64,000 bases of DNA, from positions 42,751 to 106,750 of the forward strand of contig SFIR01000002.1 in NCBI GenBank assembly GCA_004556165.1. The letters run 5' to 3'. This document shows positions 25,951 through 35,516 of the stretch, piece after piece (position 1 is the stretch's first letter; the number at the start of each line of letters is the position of its first letter). The position numbers and the translations under genes were made by a program. The notes below the pieces were generated by a model. That model ran no database searches, was not told where the DNA came from, and saw only the letters and a program-made list of their open reading frames with translations. Origin of the DNA: Clostridiales bacterium (GTDB lineage: Bacteria; Bacillota; Clostridia; Christensenellales; CAG-138).

Positions 25951-28362
25951 ATGAGTGAACGATACGAACATCTGCCAATAGAGCAGAAATGGCAGAAGAT
26001 TTGGGATGATACGCATTGCTTTGAAGCTAAGGATGACTATACGCTTCCTAAGTACTATGCGCTTATTGAGTTCCCTTTTCCGAGCGGAGCCGGTCTGCAC
26101 GTCGGTCATCCGCGCAGCAATACGGCTCTTGATATCATCAGCCGCAAGCGCCGTATGGAGGGCTACAACGTCCTATTCCCGATAGGCTATGACAGCTTCG
26201 GCCTTCCGACCGAGAATTATGCGATAAAGACCGGAGAGCATCCTGCTAAGGTAACCGAGCGCAATATGCATGTATTTCATAACCAGCTTAAAATGCTCGG
26301 CTTCTCCTTTGACTACTCAAGGGAGATCTATACTTCCGATCCCAATTACTATCGCTGGACACAGTGGATATTCCTGAAGCTCTTTGAAAAAGGCCTCGCC
26401 TATAAAGCGGAGCTTCCGATAAATTTCTGCACCTCATGTAAAGTCGGCCTCGCGAACGAAGAAGTAATTGACGGTACATGCGAACGCTGCGGCGCTCCCG
26501 TTGTCAGGATGGTTCGTTCACAGTGGATGCTGAAGATAACGGAGTATGCGGACAGACTCATTGACGATCTTGACAAGGTCGATTTCATTGACCGAGTTAA
26601 GACGTCGCAGAAGAATTGGATAGGAAGAAGCACCGGTGCGGAGGTCGTATTCAGTATTGAGGGTTATGACGAGGGCCTGAGGATTTATACTACTCGCCCC
26701 GATACCTTGTTTGGTGCGACATACATGGTTGTAGCTCCCGAACACCCCATTGTTAAGAAGCTTGCTGACAGGATAAAGAATATTGATGCAGTCAATGAAT
26801 ACCGCGCACAGGCTGCAAGAAAGAGCGATTTTGAGCGCAGCGAGCTTGTAAAGGAAAAGACAGGCGTACCGCTCGAGGGAATAACTGCTATCAATCCGGC
26901 AACCGGCAAACCCATTCCTGTCTGGATCTCCGATTATGTGCTCATGGGCTATGGCACAGGTGCAATTATGGCAGTTCCTGCGCATGATTCAAGGGACTAC
27001 GATTTTGCTAAAGCGATGGGTCTTCCGATCGTTGAAGTAGTATCGGGCGGAGATATCGAGAAGGAAGCATTTACCGATTGCGAGTCCGGCGTGCTCGTAA
27101 ACTCCGGTTTCCTTAACGGTATGCAGGTCGAAGAAGCAAAGAAAGCAATGATAGCATGGCTTGAAGAAAAAGGAATCGGCAAAAAGAAAACCAACTTTAA
27201 GCTCCGCGATTGGCTCTTCAGCAGGCAGCGTTATTGGGGTGAGCCCATACCGCTCGTTTACTGCGAGCACTGCGGCTGGGTACCGATACCGGAGGATCAG
27301 CTTCCGCTGAGACTGCCCGAAGTCGATGATTTCAAGCCTGCCGACGATGGCTCATCGGCTCTCGCCCGTGCAACCGACTGGATACATACCACCTGCCCCA
27401 AGTGCGGTGCTCCTGCGGAACGCGAGATAGATACGATGCCCAACTGGGCTGGCTCGAGCTGGTACTATATGCGTTACTGCGATCCGCATAATGATACCTG
27501 CCTGGCCGACAGGAAAGCACTTGATTACTGGCTGCCGGTCGATTGGTACAACGGAGGTATGGAGCATACAACTCTGCATCTGCTGTATTCAAGGTTCTGG
27601 CACAAGTTCCTCTATGATATCGGCGTTGTCGGATGTCCCGAGCCGTATATGAAGCGTACCAGCCACGGAATGATCCTTGCCGAGGACGGCAGAAAGATGA
27701 GTAAGTCCTTCAATAACGTCATCAACCCCGATGATCTTGTTAAGGAATACGGTGCGGATACGGTCAGAGCATATGAAATGTTCATCGGAGCATTTGACCA
27801 GACCATACCTTGGAGTACAACCGGAGTCAAGGGCTGCCGCAGATTCCTCGAGAGGGTATGGAGGCTTCAGGATATGGTAGTTGAAGGTGACGGAATCCGT
27901 AAGGAAATGGCCGCTGCGGTGCATGGCTGCATCAAGAAGGTAAGCGAAGATTTCGAGAGGATGAAGTTCAATACCGCTATTGCCGCAATGATGAGCCTTG
28001 TTAATGATTTCTATGCTAAAGGCGGCGTTACTCGTGAGGAGCTGCGTACTCTGCTCATCCTTATGAACCCTGTTACACCTCATATCACTGAGGAAATGAA
28101 TCAGCTTCTTGGCTATACTACTCCCATTTACGAGTGTAAATGGCCTGAATGCGACGAGAGCGCTCTCGTTAAGGAAGAGATGGAGATCGCTGTTCAGATT
28201 AACGGCAAGGTTCGTGCAAAAATGAATGTTGCGGTCGGTGTGGAGCAGGAGGCACTGCGTGAAGCTGTGCTCGCAAATCCGGAGGTAATACCCTGGGTTG
28301 AAGGCAAGAACATAGTCAAGTTCATTGCCATAAGAAATATTGTAAATGTTGTTGTGAAATAA
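25951..28362 (+). CDS. leuS: Leucyl-tRNA synthetase
   Basis: Class I synthetase, 803 residues from the ATG at 25951, which has GGAGG upstream (the in-frame ATG at 25939 does not). It starts MSERYEHLPIEQKWQKIWDD. The HIGH motif appears as HVGH in GAGLHVGHPRSNT. The CP1 editing domain includes TTRPDTLFGATY. A zinc-like cluster (CEHCGW, CPKCGAP) lies in the insertion, and KMSKS is in GRKMSKSFNNV. A C-terminal anticodon domain follows. Expression is under Leu T-box control. Confidence 0.98.
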   Translation: MSERYEHLPIEQKWQKIWDDTHCFEAKDDYTLPKYYALIEFPFPSGAGLHVGHPRSNTALDIISRKRRMEGYNVLFPIGYDSFGLPTENYAIKTGEHPAKVTERNMHVFHNQLKMLGFSFDYSREIYTSDPNYYRWTQWIFLKLFEKGLAYKAELPINFCTSCKVGLANEEVIDGTCERCGAPVVRMVRSQWMLKITEYADRLIDDLDKVDFIDRVKTSQKNWIGRSTGAEVVFSIEGYDEGLRIYTTRPDTLFGATYMVVAPEHPIVKKLADRIKNIDAVNEYRAQAARKSDFERSELVKEKTGVPLEGITAINPATGKPIPVWISDYVLMGYGTGAIMAVPAHDSRDYDFAKAMGLPIVEVVSGGDIEKEAFTDCESGVLVNSGFLNGMQVEEAKKAMIAWLEEKGIGKKKTNFKLRDWLFSRQRYWGEPIPLVYCEHCGWVPIPEDQLPLRLPEVDDFKPADDGSSALARATDWIHTTCPKCGAPAEREIDTMPNWAGSSWYYMRYCDPHNDTCLADRKALDYWLPVDWYNGGMEHTTLHLLYSRFWHKFLYDIGVVGCPEPYMKRTSHGMILAEDGRKMSKSFNNVINPDDLVKEYGADTVRAYEMFIGAFDQTIPWSTTGVKGCRRFLERVWRLQDMVVEGDGIRKEMAAAVHGCIKKVSEDFERMKFNTAIAAMMSLVNDFYAKGGVTREELRTLLILMNPVTPHITEEMNQLLGYTTPIYECKWPECDESALVKEEMEIAVQINGKVRAKMNVAVGVEQEALREAVLANPEVIPWVEGKNIVKFIAIRNIVNVVVK

Positions 28363-28369
28363 AAGAAAG

Positions 28370-28406
28370 GGGCTGCGAATCATGAAGGTTCGCAACCCTG
28401 TTTTTT
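28370..28406. terminator. Bidirectional terminator between leuS and aroE
   Basis: Arms 28370-28379 and 28389-28398 pair with one mismatch. TTTTTT follows on the plus strand, and CTTTCTTTTATTT on the minus strand. Confidence 0.82.
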
Positions 28407-28411
28407 ATGCC

Positions 28412-29206
28412 CTATAAGGCGTCGAAGCCCGTCCACAGCCGAAATGCAATAAGCCCCTGATGATAAAGCATCCTGTCTCCGCCGAAGGAGATCAGACCAA
28501 GCCTTTTTGCTTCGTGGACAAATCGAGTAGGGGAGCCATCGGCAAAATCACATGCACCTGCATAGACCATGTCAACAGCGGCAGCTCCATGCTTCATGCG
28601 CTGTAAAAAATCAAGTGAATCGAATTCGGGAGAACCGAGCATTCCGAGAGGGGTTGCGTTAATCAAGATGTCGCAGTGTTCAATATTGTACATATCTGAT
28701 ACTATCGCAGCATCGAGGCTATGCCCTTCGCTGCGAGACATAATTTTCACTCGCCCGCCTTGCCGAATTATTGCTTCTTTTGCTCCGCATGCTGCACCGC
28801 CGTTGCCGAGGATCACAATATCCTTATCGGTGACATCAATGTCTGCTTCCTTCAGGGCGTTTATAAGACCTTCTCCGTCGGTATTGTGTCCGATAAGCTT
28901 ACCTTCAATCCCGTTACTGCTTTGTTCAACGGTGACGATATTTACGGAGCCGGAAGCTTTTACTTCATCACAAATACCATCAAGATACCGAATGATTGCC
29001 TTCTTATGCGGCATAGTGACGGCAAAGCCATTGAGTGAATAGGACTTGACGATCTCACGGATATTTGCAAGCTCATCCTTTGTTACTCGAATGCGCAGAA
29101 AATCCGCGTCAATATTATGACGAAGAAACAACGGAGCATATATTTCGGGAGATCTGCTGTGCTTGACAGGATCACCGATTATTGCATAGGTAAAGCGCTT
29201 TTTCAT
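28412..29206 (-). CDS. aroE: Shikimate dehydrogenase
   Basis: NADPH-dependent reduction of 3-dehydroshikimate to shikimate. 264 residues, normal for AroE: N-terminal AIIGDPVKHSRSP, the catalytic lysine region AVTMPHKK, GHNTDGEGL with the catalytic Asp, and the NAD(P)-binding GNGGAA. The usual NVTxPHK is AVTMPHK here. It is divergent from aroQ, the preceding step in the same pathway, so both belong to a small shikimate locus. Confidence 0.94.
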   Translation of the reverse strand: MKKRFTYAIIGDPVKHSRSPEIYAPLFLRHNIDADFLRIRVTKDELANIREIVKSYSLNGFAVTMPHKKAIIRYLDGICDEVKASGSVNIVTVEQSSNGIEGKLIGHNTDGEGLINALKEADIDVTDKDIVILGNGGAACGAKEAIIRQGGRVKIMSRSEGHSLDAAIVSDMYNIEHCDILINATPLGMLGSPEFDSLDFLQRMKHGAAAVDMVYAGACDFADGSPTRFVHEAKRLGLISFGGDRMLYHQGLIAFRLWTGFDAL

Positions 29207-29314
29207 GCCCTCATTATATCATAACAGAGTACATATTCAAGGATGATTTGATAATGTCCCTTTGATTTATGCGAATACTATGGTATAATCAAGAAAAATG
29301 AGTGGAGCGAAATT

Positions 29315-29749
29315 GTGAAAATACTTGTAATCAACGGCCCTAACCTCAATCTGACGGGGATACGTTCGCCCGATATTTACGGAACAGACACACTATCAAG
29401 CATCATTGCAGAGCTTGATGCCTACGTCGAGAGCTGCAACTCCGAGCTTTTCAGTGTTCAGACCAATCATGAGGGTGAGATAATCGACATAATACAGTCG
29501 GCAATGGGCGAGATAGACGGCATGATAATCAATGCAGGAGCCTTTACGCACTATTCCTATGCAATAAGGGACGCAATAGAAGCATCCGAGATACCAACAG
29601 TTGAAGTCCATCTCAGCGACATAAACAGTCGTGAAGATTTCCGCAAGGTCAGTGTCATAAAAGATGTTTGCATTGCGCAGATATTCGGTTTGGGCAAACA
29701 GGGCTATATCAACGCCGCAAAGCTGCTTTTGACAAGAGAAATGAACTGA
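29315..29749 (+). CDS. aroQ: 3-dehydroquinate dehydratase, type II
   Basis: Dehydrates 3-dehydroquinate in the shikimate pathway. 144 residues, typical for the dodecameric type II enzyme. The start is GTG at 29315. Conserved segments: INGPNLNLTGIRSPDIYG with the catalytic Tyr, NAGAFTHYSYAIRDAI and VEVHLSDINSREDFR with the catalytic His. Its stop overlaps the start of the next gene (TGATG), implying translational coupling. Confidence 0.96.
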   Translation: MKILVINGPNLNLTGIRSPDIYGTDTLSSIIAELDAYVESCNSELFSVQTNHEGEIIDIIQSAMGEIDGMIINAGAFTHYSYAIRDAIEASEIPTVEVHLSDINSREDFRKVSVIKDVCIAQIFGLGKQGYINAAKLLLTREMN

Positions 29750-30621
29750 TGATTATTCAGGAACAGAATCTATATATAATGAACCTTATGTCAAGGTTTT
29801 TGAACGATGCGCCCTGCTTGATAGATGCTTCGGCCGTTTCGGAGCTTTCAAATGCCTGCTCACTAACGCGCGAAGAAGCCTACACATATATCCTCGCCGC
29901 ATACTGCGGCATTGATATTGAGGGTGACGGAGGAGAGCTGTTTAACGAATATTTCCTGAAAATGATCCGAGAAATCGACAGGAATGGCTTCGAAAATGAT
30001 CCGTATTACAGGAATATTGCTTTGCCATGCGTTAAGTGCGGAGGGATTGAATTATCACATTCCTGCTTTAAGCCATATGAGGCATTTGTGTGTGACGATA
30101 CTGTTATGCAATCCGACGGCAGGATAATTCCGCAGATAGGTTTTTTCGCGGAAGAACAGAGCTATCCTGCGATTATGGAGGATGATCGTATCTGGATGAC
30201 GGTAACGCCGCTTGAGATAAACACGATGCGGCCTGCGATTGCCGCAGCACACGGTAAGGTGCTTGCGTATGGCCTCGGTCTCGGTTATTTTGCTTATATG
30301 ACCGCTCTGAAGCCGGAAGTCGATTCAGTCACCGTAGTTGAATTCAATGATACGATAATCGAACTCTTTAAGAAATACATTCTGCCCCAATTCGGTATTG
30401 CCGGGAAGAAGCTCAGTATCATACATGCCGATGCTTTTAAGTATGCGGAAACCGAAATGGGCGAGGGCAGCTTTGATTTCGTGTTTACTGACCTATGGCA
30501 TGATGTTTCCGATGGTACCGAGATGTATTTTCACATGAAGAATTATGAAAAAAACTCTCCCAAATCAGAGTTTTCGTACTGGATAGAACGATCGATTCTC
30601 TGCCATCTGAGAGGGTTTTAA
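29749..30621 (+). CDS. SAM-fold (spermidine synthase/methyltransferase-like) protein
   Basis: 290 residues from the ATG that overlaps the aroQ stop. The C-terminal half has a class I SAM-binding fold: motif I YGLGLGYFAYM, an acidic end of strand 2 (TVVEFNDTIIELF) and FDFVFTDLWHD at motif IV. This order resembles spermidine synthase-like proteins. The N-terminal half is unrecognised and contains CVKCGG. Substrate and reaction are unknown. Coupling to aroQ suggests co-expression, not necessarily a shared pathway. It converges with dgt. Confidence 0.7.
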   Translation: MIIQEQNLYIMNLMSRFLNDAPCLIDASAVSELSNACSLTREEAYTYILAAYCGIDIEGDGGELFNEYFLKMIREIDRNGFENDPYYRNIALPCVKCGGIELSHSCFKPYEAFVCDDTVMQSDGRIIPQIGFFAEEQSYPAIMEDDRIWMTVTPLEINTMRPAIAAAHGKVLAYGLGLGYFAYMTALKPEVDSVTVVEFNDTIIELFKKYILPQFGIAGKKLSIIHADAFKYAETEMGEGSFDFVFTDLWHDVSDGTEMYFHMKNYEKNSPKSEFSYWIERSILCHLRGF

Positions 30622-30638
30622 TCCGCTGTTTGGTATGC

Positions 30639-31646
30639 TTATGCCCAATCGCGCGGAACAAACAGATCCATATATGTCCTTACCGCGTATCTGTCGGTCA
30701 TGCAGGCGATATAATCTGCTGCGACGCGTTTTTCACCATCCTCCGAGATGTACTTGGTAAACTCGGGGGGTATTTTTTCAATATGCTTCAGGTAATAGTT
30801 GTAAAGTGCTTCAACAATGCCTTCGGCCTTGCCCTCTTCGGCTTTTGCCTTTGAGTCGTGGTAGAGGTTATCAAACAGGTAGCTACGCAGCTTGTTAAAC
30901 TCCGTAGCCATTTTTTCGCTCATTCTGACATACGGTTTACCGTAGGATTCACTTAGAATATCAAGCACGAGCGCATTTATTCTGTTGCCGTGCGTTGCTC
31001 CGATGACCTCAATACAGCTTTCCGGCAAGCTCTCATTGGTAAGAAGCCCGGCGCGTATCGCATCGTCGATATCGTGATTGACATATGCTATTCGGTCGGC
31101 AAGACTCACGACATAACCTTCGAGAGTACATGGATTGCCGTCCTTTTTATGGTTCAGTATTCCGTCACGAACTTCATAAGTCAGATTGAGACCAACGCCG
31201 TTTTCCAATTTTTCAACTATTCTCAGGCTCTGCTTGTTATGCTGAAAACCGCCGGGGACGAGCGAATTAAGCACGGATTCACCGGAATGCCCGAAGGGAG
31301 TATGCCCAAGATCATGCCCCATGGCGATGGCTTCAGTGAGGTCTTCATTAAGAAGCAAACCTCTTGAAATAGTGCGTGCTATCTGGCTGACCTCAAGTGT
31401 ATGTGTGAGCCTTGTGCGATAGTGATCACCGATGGGAGAGAGGAAAACCTGTGTTTTATGCTTTAAACGGCGAAAACTCTTGCAGTGTATGATGCGGTCG
31501 CGGTCGCGCACATATTCGGTCCGAACAGGGCAGAGCTCAATCTCTTTAGCCCTGCCTCGAGTGTTTACGACAAGCTGCGCGTAGGAGGAGAGGGTATCCT
31601 TTTCACGCTGTTCGATTATTTCACGATACAAGATTTGATTATCCAT
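30639..31646 (-). CDS. dgt: dGTP triphosphohydrolase-like HD protein
   Basis: Hydrolyses dNTPs to nucleosides and triphosphate. The ATG at 31646 follows GGAGG and gives 335 residues; an upstream extension to 31706 has no ribosome site and overlaps the flippase gene. HD-domain motifs: RLTHTLEVSQIAR (first His), GHDLGHTPFGHSGE (HD pair) and the C-terminal SLADRIAYVNHDIDDA. It belongs to the shorter dGTPase-like group common in Firmicutes. It starts 10 bases after the flippase gene. Confidence 0.92.
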   Translation of the reverse strand: MDNQILYREIIEQREKDTLSSYAQLVVNTRGRAKEIELCPVRTEYVRDRDRIIHCKSFRRLKHKTQVFLSPIGDHYRTRLTHTLEVSQIARTISRGLLLNEDLTEAIAMGHDLGHTPFGHSGESVLNSLVPGGFQHNKQSLRIVEKLENGVGLNLTYEVRDGILNHKKDGNPCTLEGYVVSLADRIAYVNHDIDDAIRAGLLTNESLPESCIEVIGATHGNRINALVLDILSESYGKPYVRMSEKMATEFNKLRSYLFDNLYHDSKAKAEEGKAEGIVEALYNYYLKHIEKIPPEFTKYISEDGEKRVAADYIACMTDRYAVRTYMDLFVPRDWA

Positions 31647-31656
31647 GTGATCCTCC

Positions 31657-33324
31657 CTATTTTCTGAATAGCTTTTTAAGCTTAGCTCCCTTGGGAATGA
31701 AATCAAAATCGGAACTGCAAAGCGGATGAAGTGCTATTATCAGTACGCAGTATGCAATAACTCCTACGACAACCGAAAGCATGGTCGCAACAACGGTTCT
31801 TCCGGTATTCACAACAAGTGAATAGATTCCCCAAACCAAAAGTCCCATCAGAACGGAAGCAAAAATCGGCTTAATGAAGGTGTCGATATAGGAGATATCC
31901 AGCTTGGCAGTTTTAATAAGATAAATGGTATCGGCAATACCGGCAAATGCGTAGCAAAGCACAGTCGAAAGGGCTGCTCCGCGGATACCGAGACTTGTGA
32001 AGTTCATGAGCAGCAGCATGCTGATGACCTTGATAGCTCCTCCGATTGCGAGAAAGTAAACAGGTACTCTCGGTTTGTTGAGGCCCTGAATGATTCCCGT
32101 CAGCGTCTGCACGAGAGCAAGGAACAATACACCTATTGATGCGTAATACATGACATCAACGGCTTCTCTGTATAGATCGGAATTACTGCTGAGTTCGGAA
32201 TACAGCAGCTTCATAACGGGACCGCCTATTACAAACAGACCGACTGCGCAGGGGGCGCCGATGAGCATAGCAAGCTTAATGCCTGTACTGCTTGCATTTT
32301 TGACAGTACTTCGATCTTTGCGCGCACAGGCTTCGGAGATGGCAGGCACCAAGCTCATGGAAAGCGCGAGTGTAAGCACCGCGGGCATATTTGTCAGAGT
32401 GGTTACATAGCTCCTGAATACTGTATAGGATTGGCGGGCGGCAGAGATAGCTGTTGGAAGCGTATCGGATTCAGCAAGCATACCGGCGGCAAGATTCTTC
32501 TTTTCAAGAATATTGATAATAAAGGCCGAATCCGCAATGCCTGTTATAGGCATTATCGAAGCTCCGATGGTGATGGGTATAGCGATTATCAGAAGTCTCT
32601 TGACGATTGTCTTCATCGTCGGACCGCGCTTTACCCTTTGCTCCACGAGAAGCTGACAGACAGCAAGCGTTCCTTTTCTGATATTGTGTCTGTAATAGAT
32701 GTAGATAATGACAAGCGCGATAAGCTCGGAAATGGATACGCCTAAAAGCGCACCCATCGCAGCAAGCTCCGGTCGGTCCGGCTGCATCTTTACAAAATAA
32801 TAGGCAAGGCTGAATCCGAAGATAAGCTTAAATATCTGTTCGGCAATCTGACTGATAGCGGTTCCGGTCATGCACTGCATTCCCTGCAGATAGCCGCGAT
32901 AGGCGCACATAATGGAAACGAAGAAGAGCGCCGGAGCAAGAGCCATAAAAGAGTATTTTGCGGCTTCTGCGTTTGAGAGCTTTGCGATACTACCCGAAAG
33001 AGCGAACAAGAGAACGGAAGTTATGATACCGATAACAAATAACAGCTTGAGCGAAGCCTTGAATACCCGTTTGGCACCGATCCCGTCCCCAAGAGCAATG
33101 CGCTCCGATACAAGCTTTGATACGGCCGTAGGTATGCCTGCAGAGGAAATGACGAGCAGCCAGGAGTAGTAGGGGTAGGCAACTTCATAATATGCCATAC
33201 CGTCCGAACCAACAATGTTCGTGAGCGGAATGCGGTAGACTGCACCGATTATTTTGACAAGCAGCCCTGCGATGCCGAGTATCGCAGCACCGGTTACAAA
33301 TGAAGACTTTTTGGTTTTATCCAT
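31657..33324 (-). CDS. Polysaccharide/lipid II flippase of the MurJ-SpoVB family
   Basis: 555 residues with about 14 membrane helices and a MATE-like fold. It begins SSFVTGAAILGIAGLLVKIIG, then IPLTNIVGSDGMAYYEVAYP, typical of the SpoVB/YtgP group of MVF-type exporters. Members flip undecaprenyl-linked cell-wall or spore-cortex precursors. Whether this copy serves vegetative wall (MurJ-like) or spore cortex (SpoVB-like) cannot be decided from the sequence alone. It lies between the YgiQ-type gene and dgt on the same strand. Confidence 0.88.
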   Translation of the reverse strand: MDKTKKSSFVTGAAILGIAGLLVKIIGAVYRIPLTNIVGSDGMAYYEVAYPYYSWLLVISSAGIPTAVSKLVSERIALGDGIGAKRVFKASLKLLFVIGIITSVLLFALSGSIAKLSNAEAAKYSFMALAPALFFVSIMCAYRGYLQGMQCMTGTAISQIAEQIFKLIFGFSLAYYFVKMQPDRPELAAMGALLGVSISELIALVIIYIYYRHNIRKGTLAVCQLLVEQRVKRGPTMKTIVKRLLIIAIPITIGASIMPITGIADSAFIINILEKKNLAAGMLAESDTLPTAISAARQSYTVFRSYVTTLTNMPAVLTLALSMSLVPAISEACARKDRSTVKNASSTGIKLAMLIGAPCAVGLFVIGGPVMKLLYSELSSNSDLYREAVDVMYYASIGVLFLALVQTLTGIIQGLNKPRVPVYFLAIGGAIKVISMLLLMNFTSLGIRGAALSTVLCYAFAGIADTIYLIKTAKLDISYIDTFIKPIFASVLMGLLVWGIYSLVVNTGRTVVATMLSVVVGVIAYCVLIIALHPLCSSDFDFIPKGAKLKKLFRK

Positions 33325-33427
33325 TTATACTCCTTTATTAAGCTCCATTAAAGGAAATAACAGAAGACTTTAGTAAACATACTATATCACATTATGCAGT
33401 AATATTCCAGTATCAGGAAGAAGATGA

Positions 33428-35368
33428 TTACCGCTTTTTGATGCGATTATCCTTAGGGAGGACTCTTTTCTTTGAAGAACTGTTACCTTTACGGGTTCTG
33501 CTTGATGCAGCCGATCCGGCCGCAGAGCGCTTCTCGTTCATTGCCCGTTCGGCTGCTTCGCCGGGAACGAGGCAGCTTTTTCCGCTCCCTATCAGATCGT
33601 CACGGTCAGCGAGTCTCAGCGCTTTGCGCACAAGAGGGCGATTCTTGGGGATGAAAAACTGCATCAATGCACGCTGCATGGCTTTTTCTTCAGGCGATTT
33701 TGGCACATATACGGGCTTCATATTGCGAGGGTCAAGCCCAGTATAGAACATGCAGGTCGATAATGTACCGGGGGTAGGATAAAAATCCTGAACCTGTTCG
33801 GGCCGCTGACCGGTTCGTTTAAGGTATTCGGCAAGCGCGATGGCGGAATTTAAGGTGCTGCCCGGATGGCTTGACATGAAGTAAGGAACGATGTATTGAT
33901 CCAAACCGAGTTTTTTGTTGATGCTGTTGTACTTGTTTACGAAACGGTCATAGAGTTCGCCGCCGGGCTTTCCCATCAGTTCAAGCACATGATCATCTAT
34001 ATGCTCGGGTGCGACCTTAAGCTGACCGCTGACGTGGTACTTGATAAGCTCATTGATAAAAGCATCGTTCTTATCGTACATAAGGTAATCATATCGGATA
34101 CCTGAACGGATAAAGACCTTTTTAACATTCGGAATACTCCTCAGCTTGCGGAGAAGCTCCACATAATCCCTGTGATCGACCTGAAGATTTTTGCACGGAG
34201 CAAAACCTAAGCAGCTCTTATCCTTACATACGCCTTTAGTGAGCTGTTTTGAACAGGCAGGCTGCCTGAAATTAGCCGAAGGACCGCCGACATCATGAAT
34301 ATAGCCACGAAAATCAGGATGCATTGTCATCAGCTTTGCTTCGCGAATAAGCGATTCATGGCTGCGTGCCTGAATGATTCTGCCCTGATGAAATGTTAGG
34401 GCGCAGAAAGAGCATTGACCGAAACAGCCACGGCAGCTTGTAAGCGAAAACCGGACCTCGTCAAGCGCAGGGATATGCTCGGTGTATTTTGGATGGGGAA
34501 GCCTTGTATACGGTAGATCGTAGACTTCGTCCATCTCTTCGGTGCTGAGTGGAAGCGCAGGGGGATTGACTACTACGTATTCATTGCCGTGCTTTTGCAC
34601 AAGGCATTGACCGCATATAGCATTTTGCTCACGGTATTGGCTCATGAATGCTTTGCAATATGCAATTTTATCATTAGCTACCTCGTCAAAGCTCTCTATC
34701 AGCTTGTATTCATAGACCCTGTCAAGGTTGTCTGCACGGTATGCCGTTCCGTTTATGTAGCTGATATCGCGAATATTCAGCCCTCCGCTCAAAGCATCGG
34801 CAACTTCAACTATCTGACGTTCGCCCATGCCGTAAATGAGAAGATCCGCGTCGGCATCAATAAGAATTGACGGAAACACCTTGTCAGCCCAGTAATCATA
34901 ATGCGCAAAACGCCTTAGGCTTGCTTCGATACCTCCGATAATGATGGGTGAATCGGGGAAAAGATCACGAATACATTTGCAGTATACCTTAACGGCGCGG
35001 TCGGGACGCTTGCCGCGCTTGCCTCCGGGCGTATAAGCATCCTCGCTCCTGGGGCGCTTTGCGCTCGTATAGTGATTAACCATTGAGTCCATATTTCCGG
35101 AGTTAACAAGAAAACCGAGCTTTGGGGTTCCGAAGACGGTGAAAGATGAAGGCTTCCTCCAGTCGGGCTGAGCGATTATTCCTACCGAATAGCCATGTGC
35201 AAATAAGACCCGACCGATAATGGCAGTGCCGAAGCTCGGATGGTCAATATATGCATCGCCCGTAACAAGAACAAAATCAGGAGTTTCATACCCGTATTCA
35301 ATCAATTCCGCAGGGCTCATCGGAAGAGGTTTAGCCTGAATATCGGCTGTTTTAGTACGATCGTTCAT
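33428..35368 (-). CDS. YgiQ family radical SAM protein
   Basis: 646 residues. The radical SAM cluster motif is CFGQCSFC, with an extra Cys pair just before it, in TSCRGCFGQCSFCAL. The characteristic YgiQ flanks are present: a long N-terminal region (GDAYIDHPSFGTAIIGRVL) and a C-terminal QDFYPTPGTLSTCMFYTG. Function in the family is not established. The C-terminal tail is rich in Lys/Arg/Ser. First of a three-gene minus-strand run with the flippase and dgt. Confidence 0.92.
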   Translation of the reverse strand: MNDRTKTADIQAKPLPMSPAELIEYGYETPDFVLVTGDAYIDHPSFGTAIIGRVLFAHGYSVGIIAQPDWRKPSSFTVFGTPKLGFLVNSGNMDSMVNHYTSAKRPRSEDAYTPGGKRGKRPDRAVKVYCKCIRDLFPDSPIIIGGIEASLRRFAHYDYWADKVFPSILIDADADLLIYGMGERQIVEVADALSGGLNIRDISYINGTAYRADNLDRVYEYKLIESFDEVANDKIAYCKAFMSQYREQNAICGQCLVQKHGNEYVVVNPPALPLSTEEMDEVYDLPYTRLPHPKYTEHIPALDEVRFSLTSCRGCFGQCSFCALTFHQGRIIQARSHESLIREAKLMTMHPDFRGYIHDVGGPSANFRQPACSKQLTKGVCKDKSCLGFAPCKNLQVDHRDYVELLRKLRSIPNVKKVFIRSGIRYDYLMYDKNDAFINELIKYHVSGQLKVAPEHIDDHVLELMGKPGGELYDRFVNKYNSINKKLGLDQYIVPYFMSSHPGSTLNSAIALAEYLKRTGQRPEQVQDFYPTPGTLSTCMFYTGLDPRNMKPVYVPKSPEEKAMQRALMQFFIPKNRPLVRKALRLADRDDLIGSGKSCLVPGEAAERAMNEKRSAAGSAASSRTRKGNSSSKKRVLPKDNRIKKR

Positions 35369-35461
35369 CGAATTCTCCGCAAGTGTTTCTTGTCAATATT
35401 ATAAATCAATACTGTAAAAAAACATAGATATATTTTATTTTGGCAGTGCATGCAGAATTTA

Positions 35462-35490
35462 TTGACATTATTGGATTATTATGATAGGAT
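35462..35490 (+). promoter_or_regulatory. Probable promoter for the acyltransferase gene
   Basis: TTGACA (35462-35467), 17-base spacer, TAGGAT (35485-35490), 27 bases before the gene start. The -35 is perfect and the -10 matches 4 of 6. Confidence 0.6.
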
Positions 35491-35516
35491 GAATAAAAAA
35501 CCGTGAGGAGCGAGTT

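Noticed and set aside
30549..30576. AAAACTCT / AGAGTTTT hairpin as evidence of a broken gene end
   Set aside because: The reading frame continues without interruption to a normal stop, so the hairpin alone does not show truncation.
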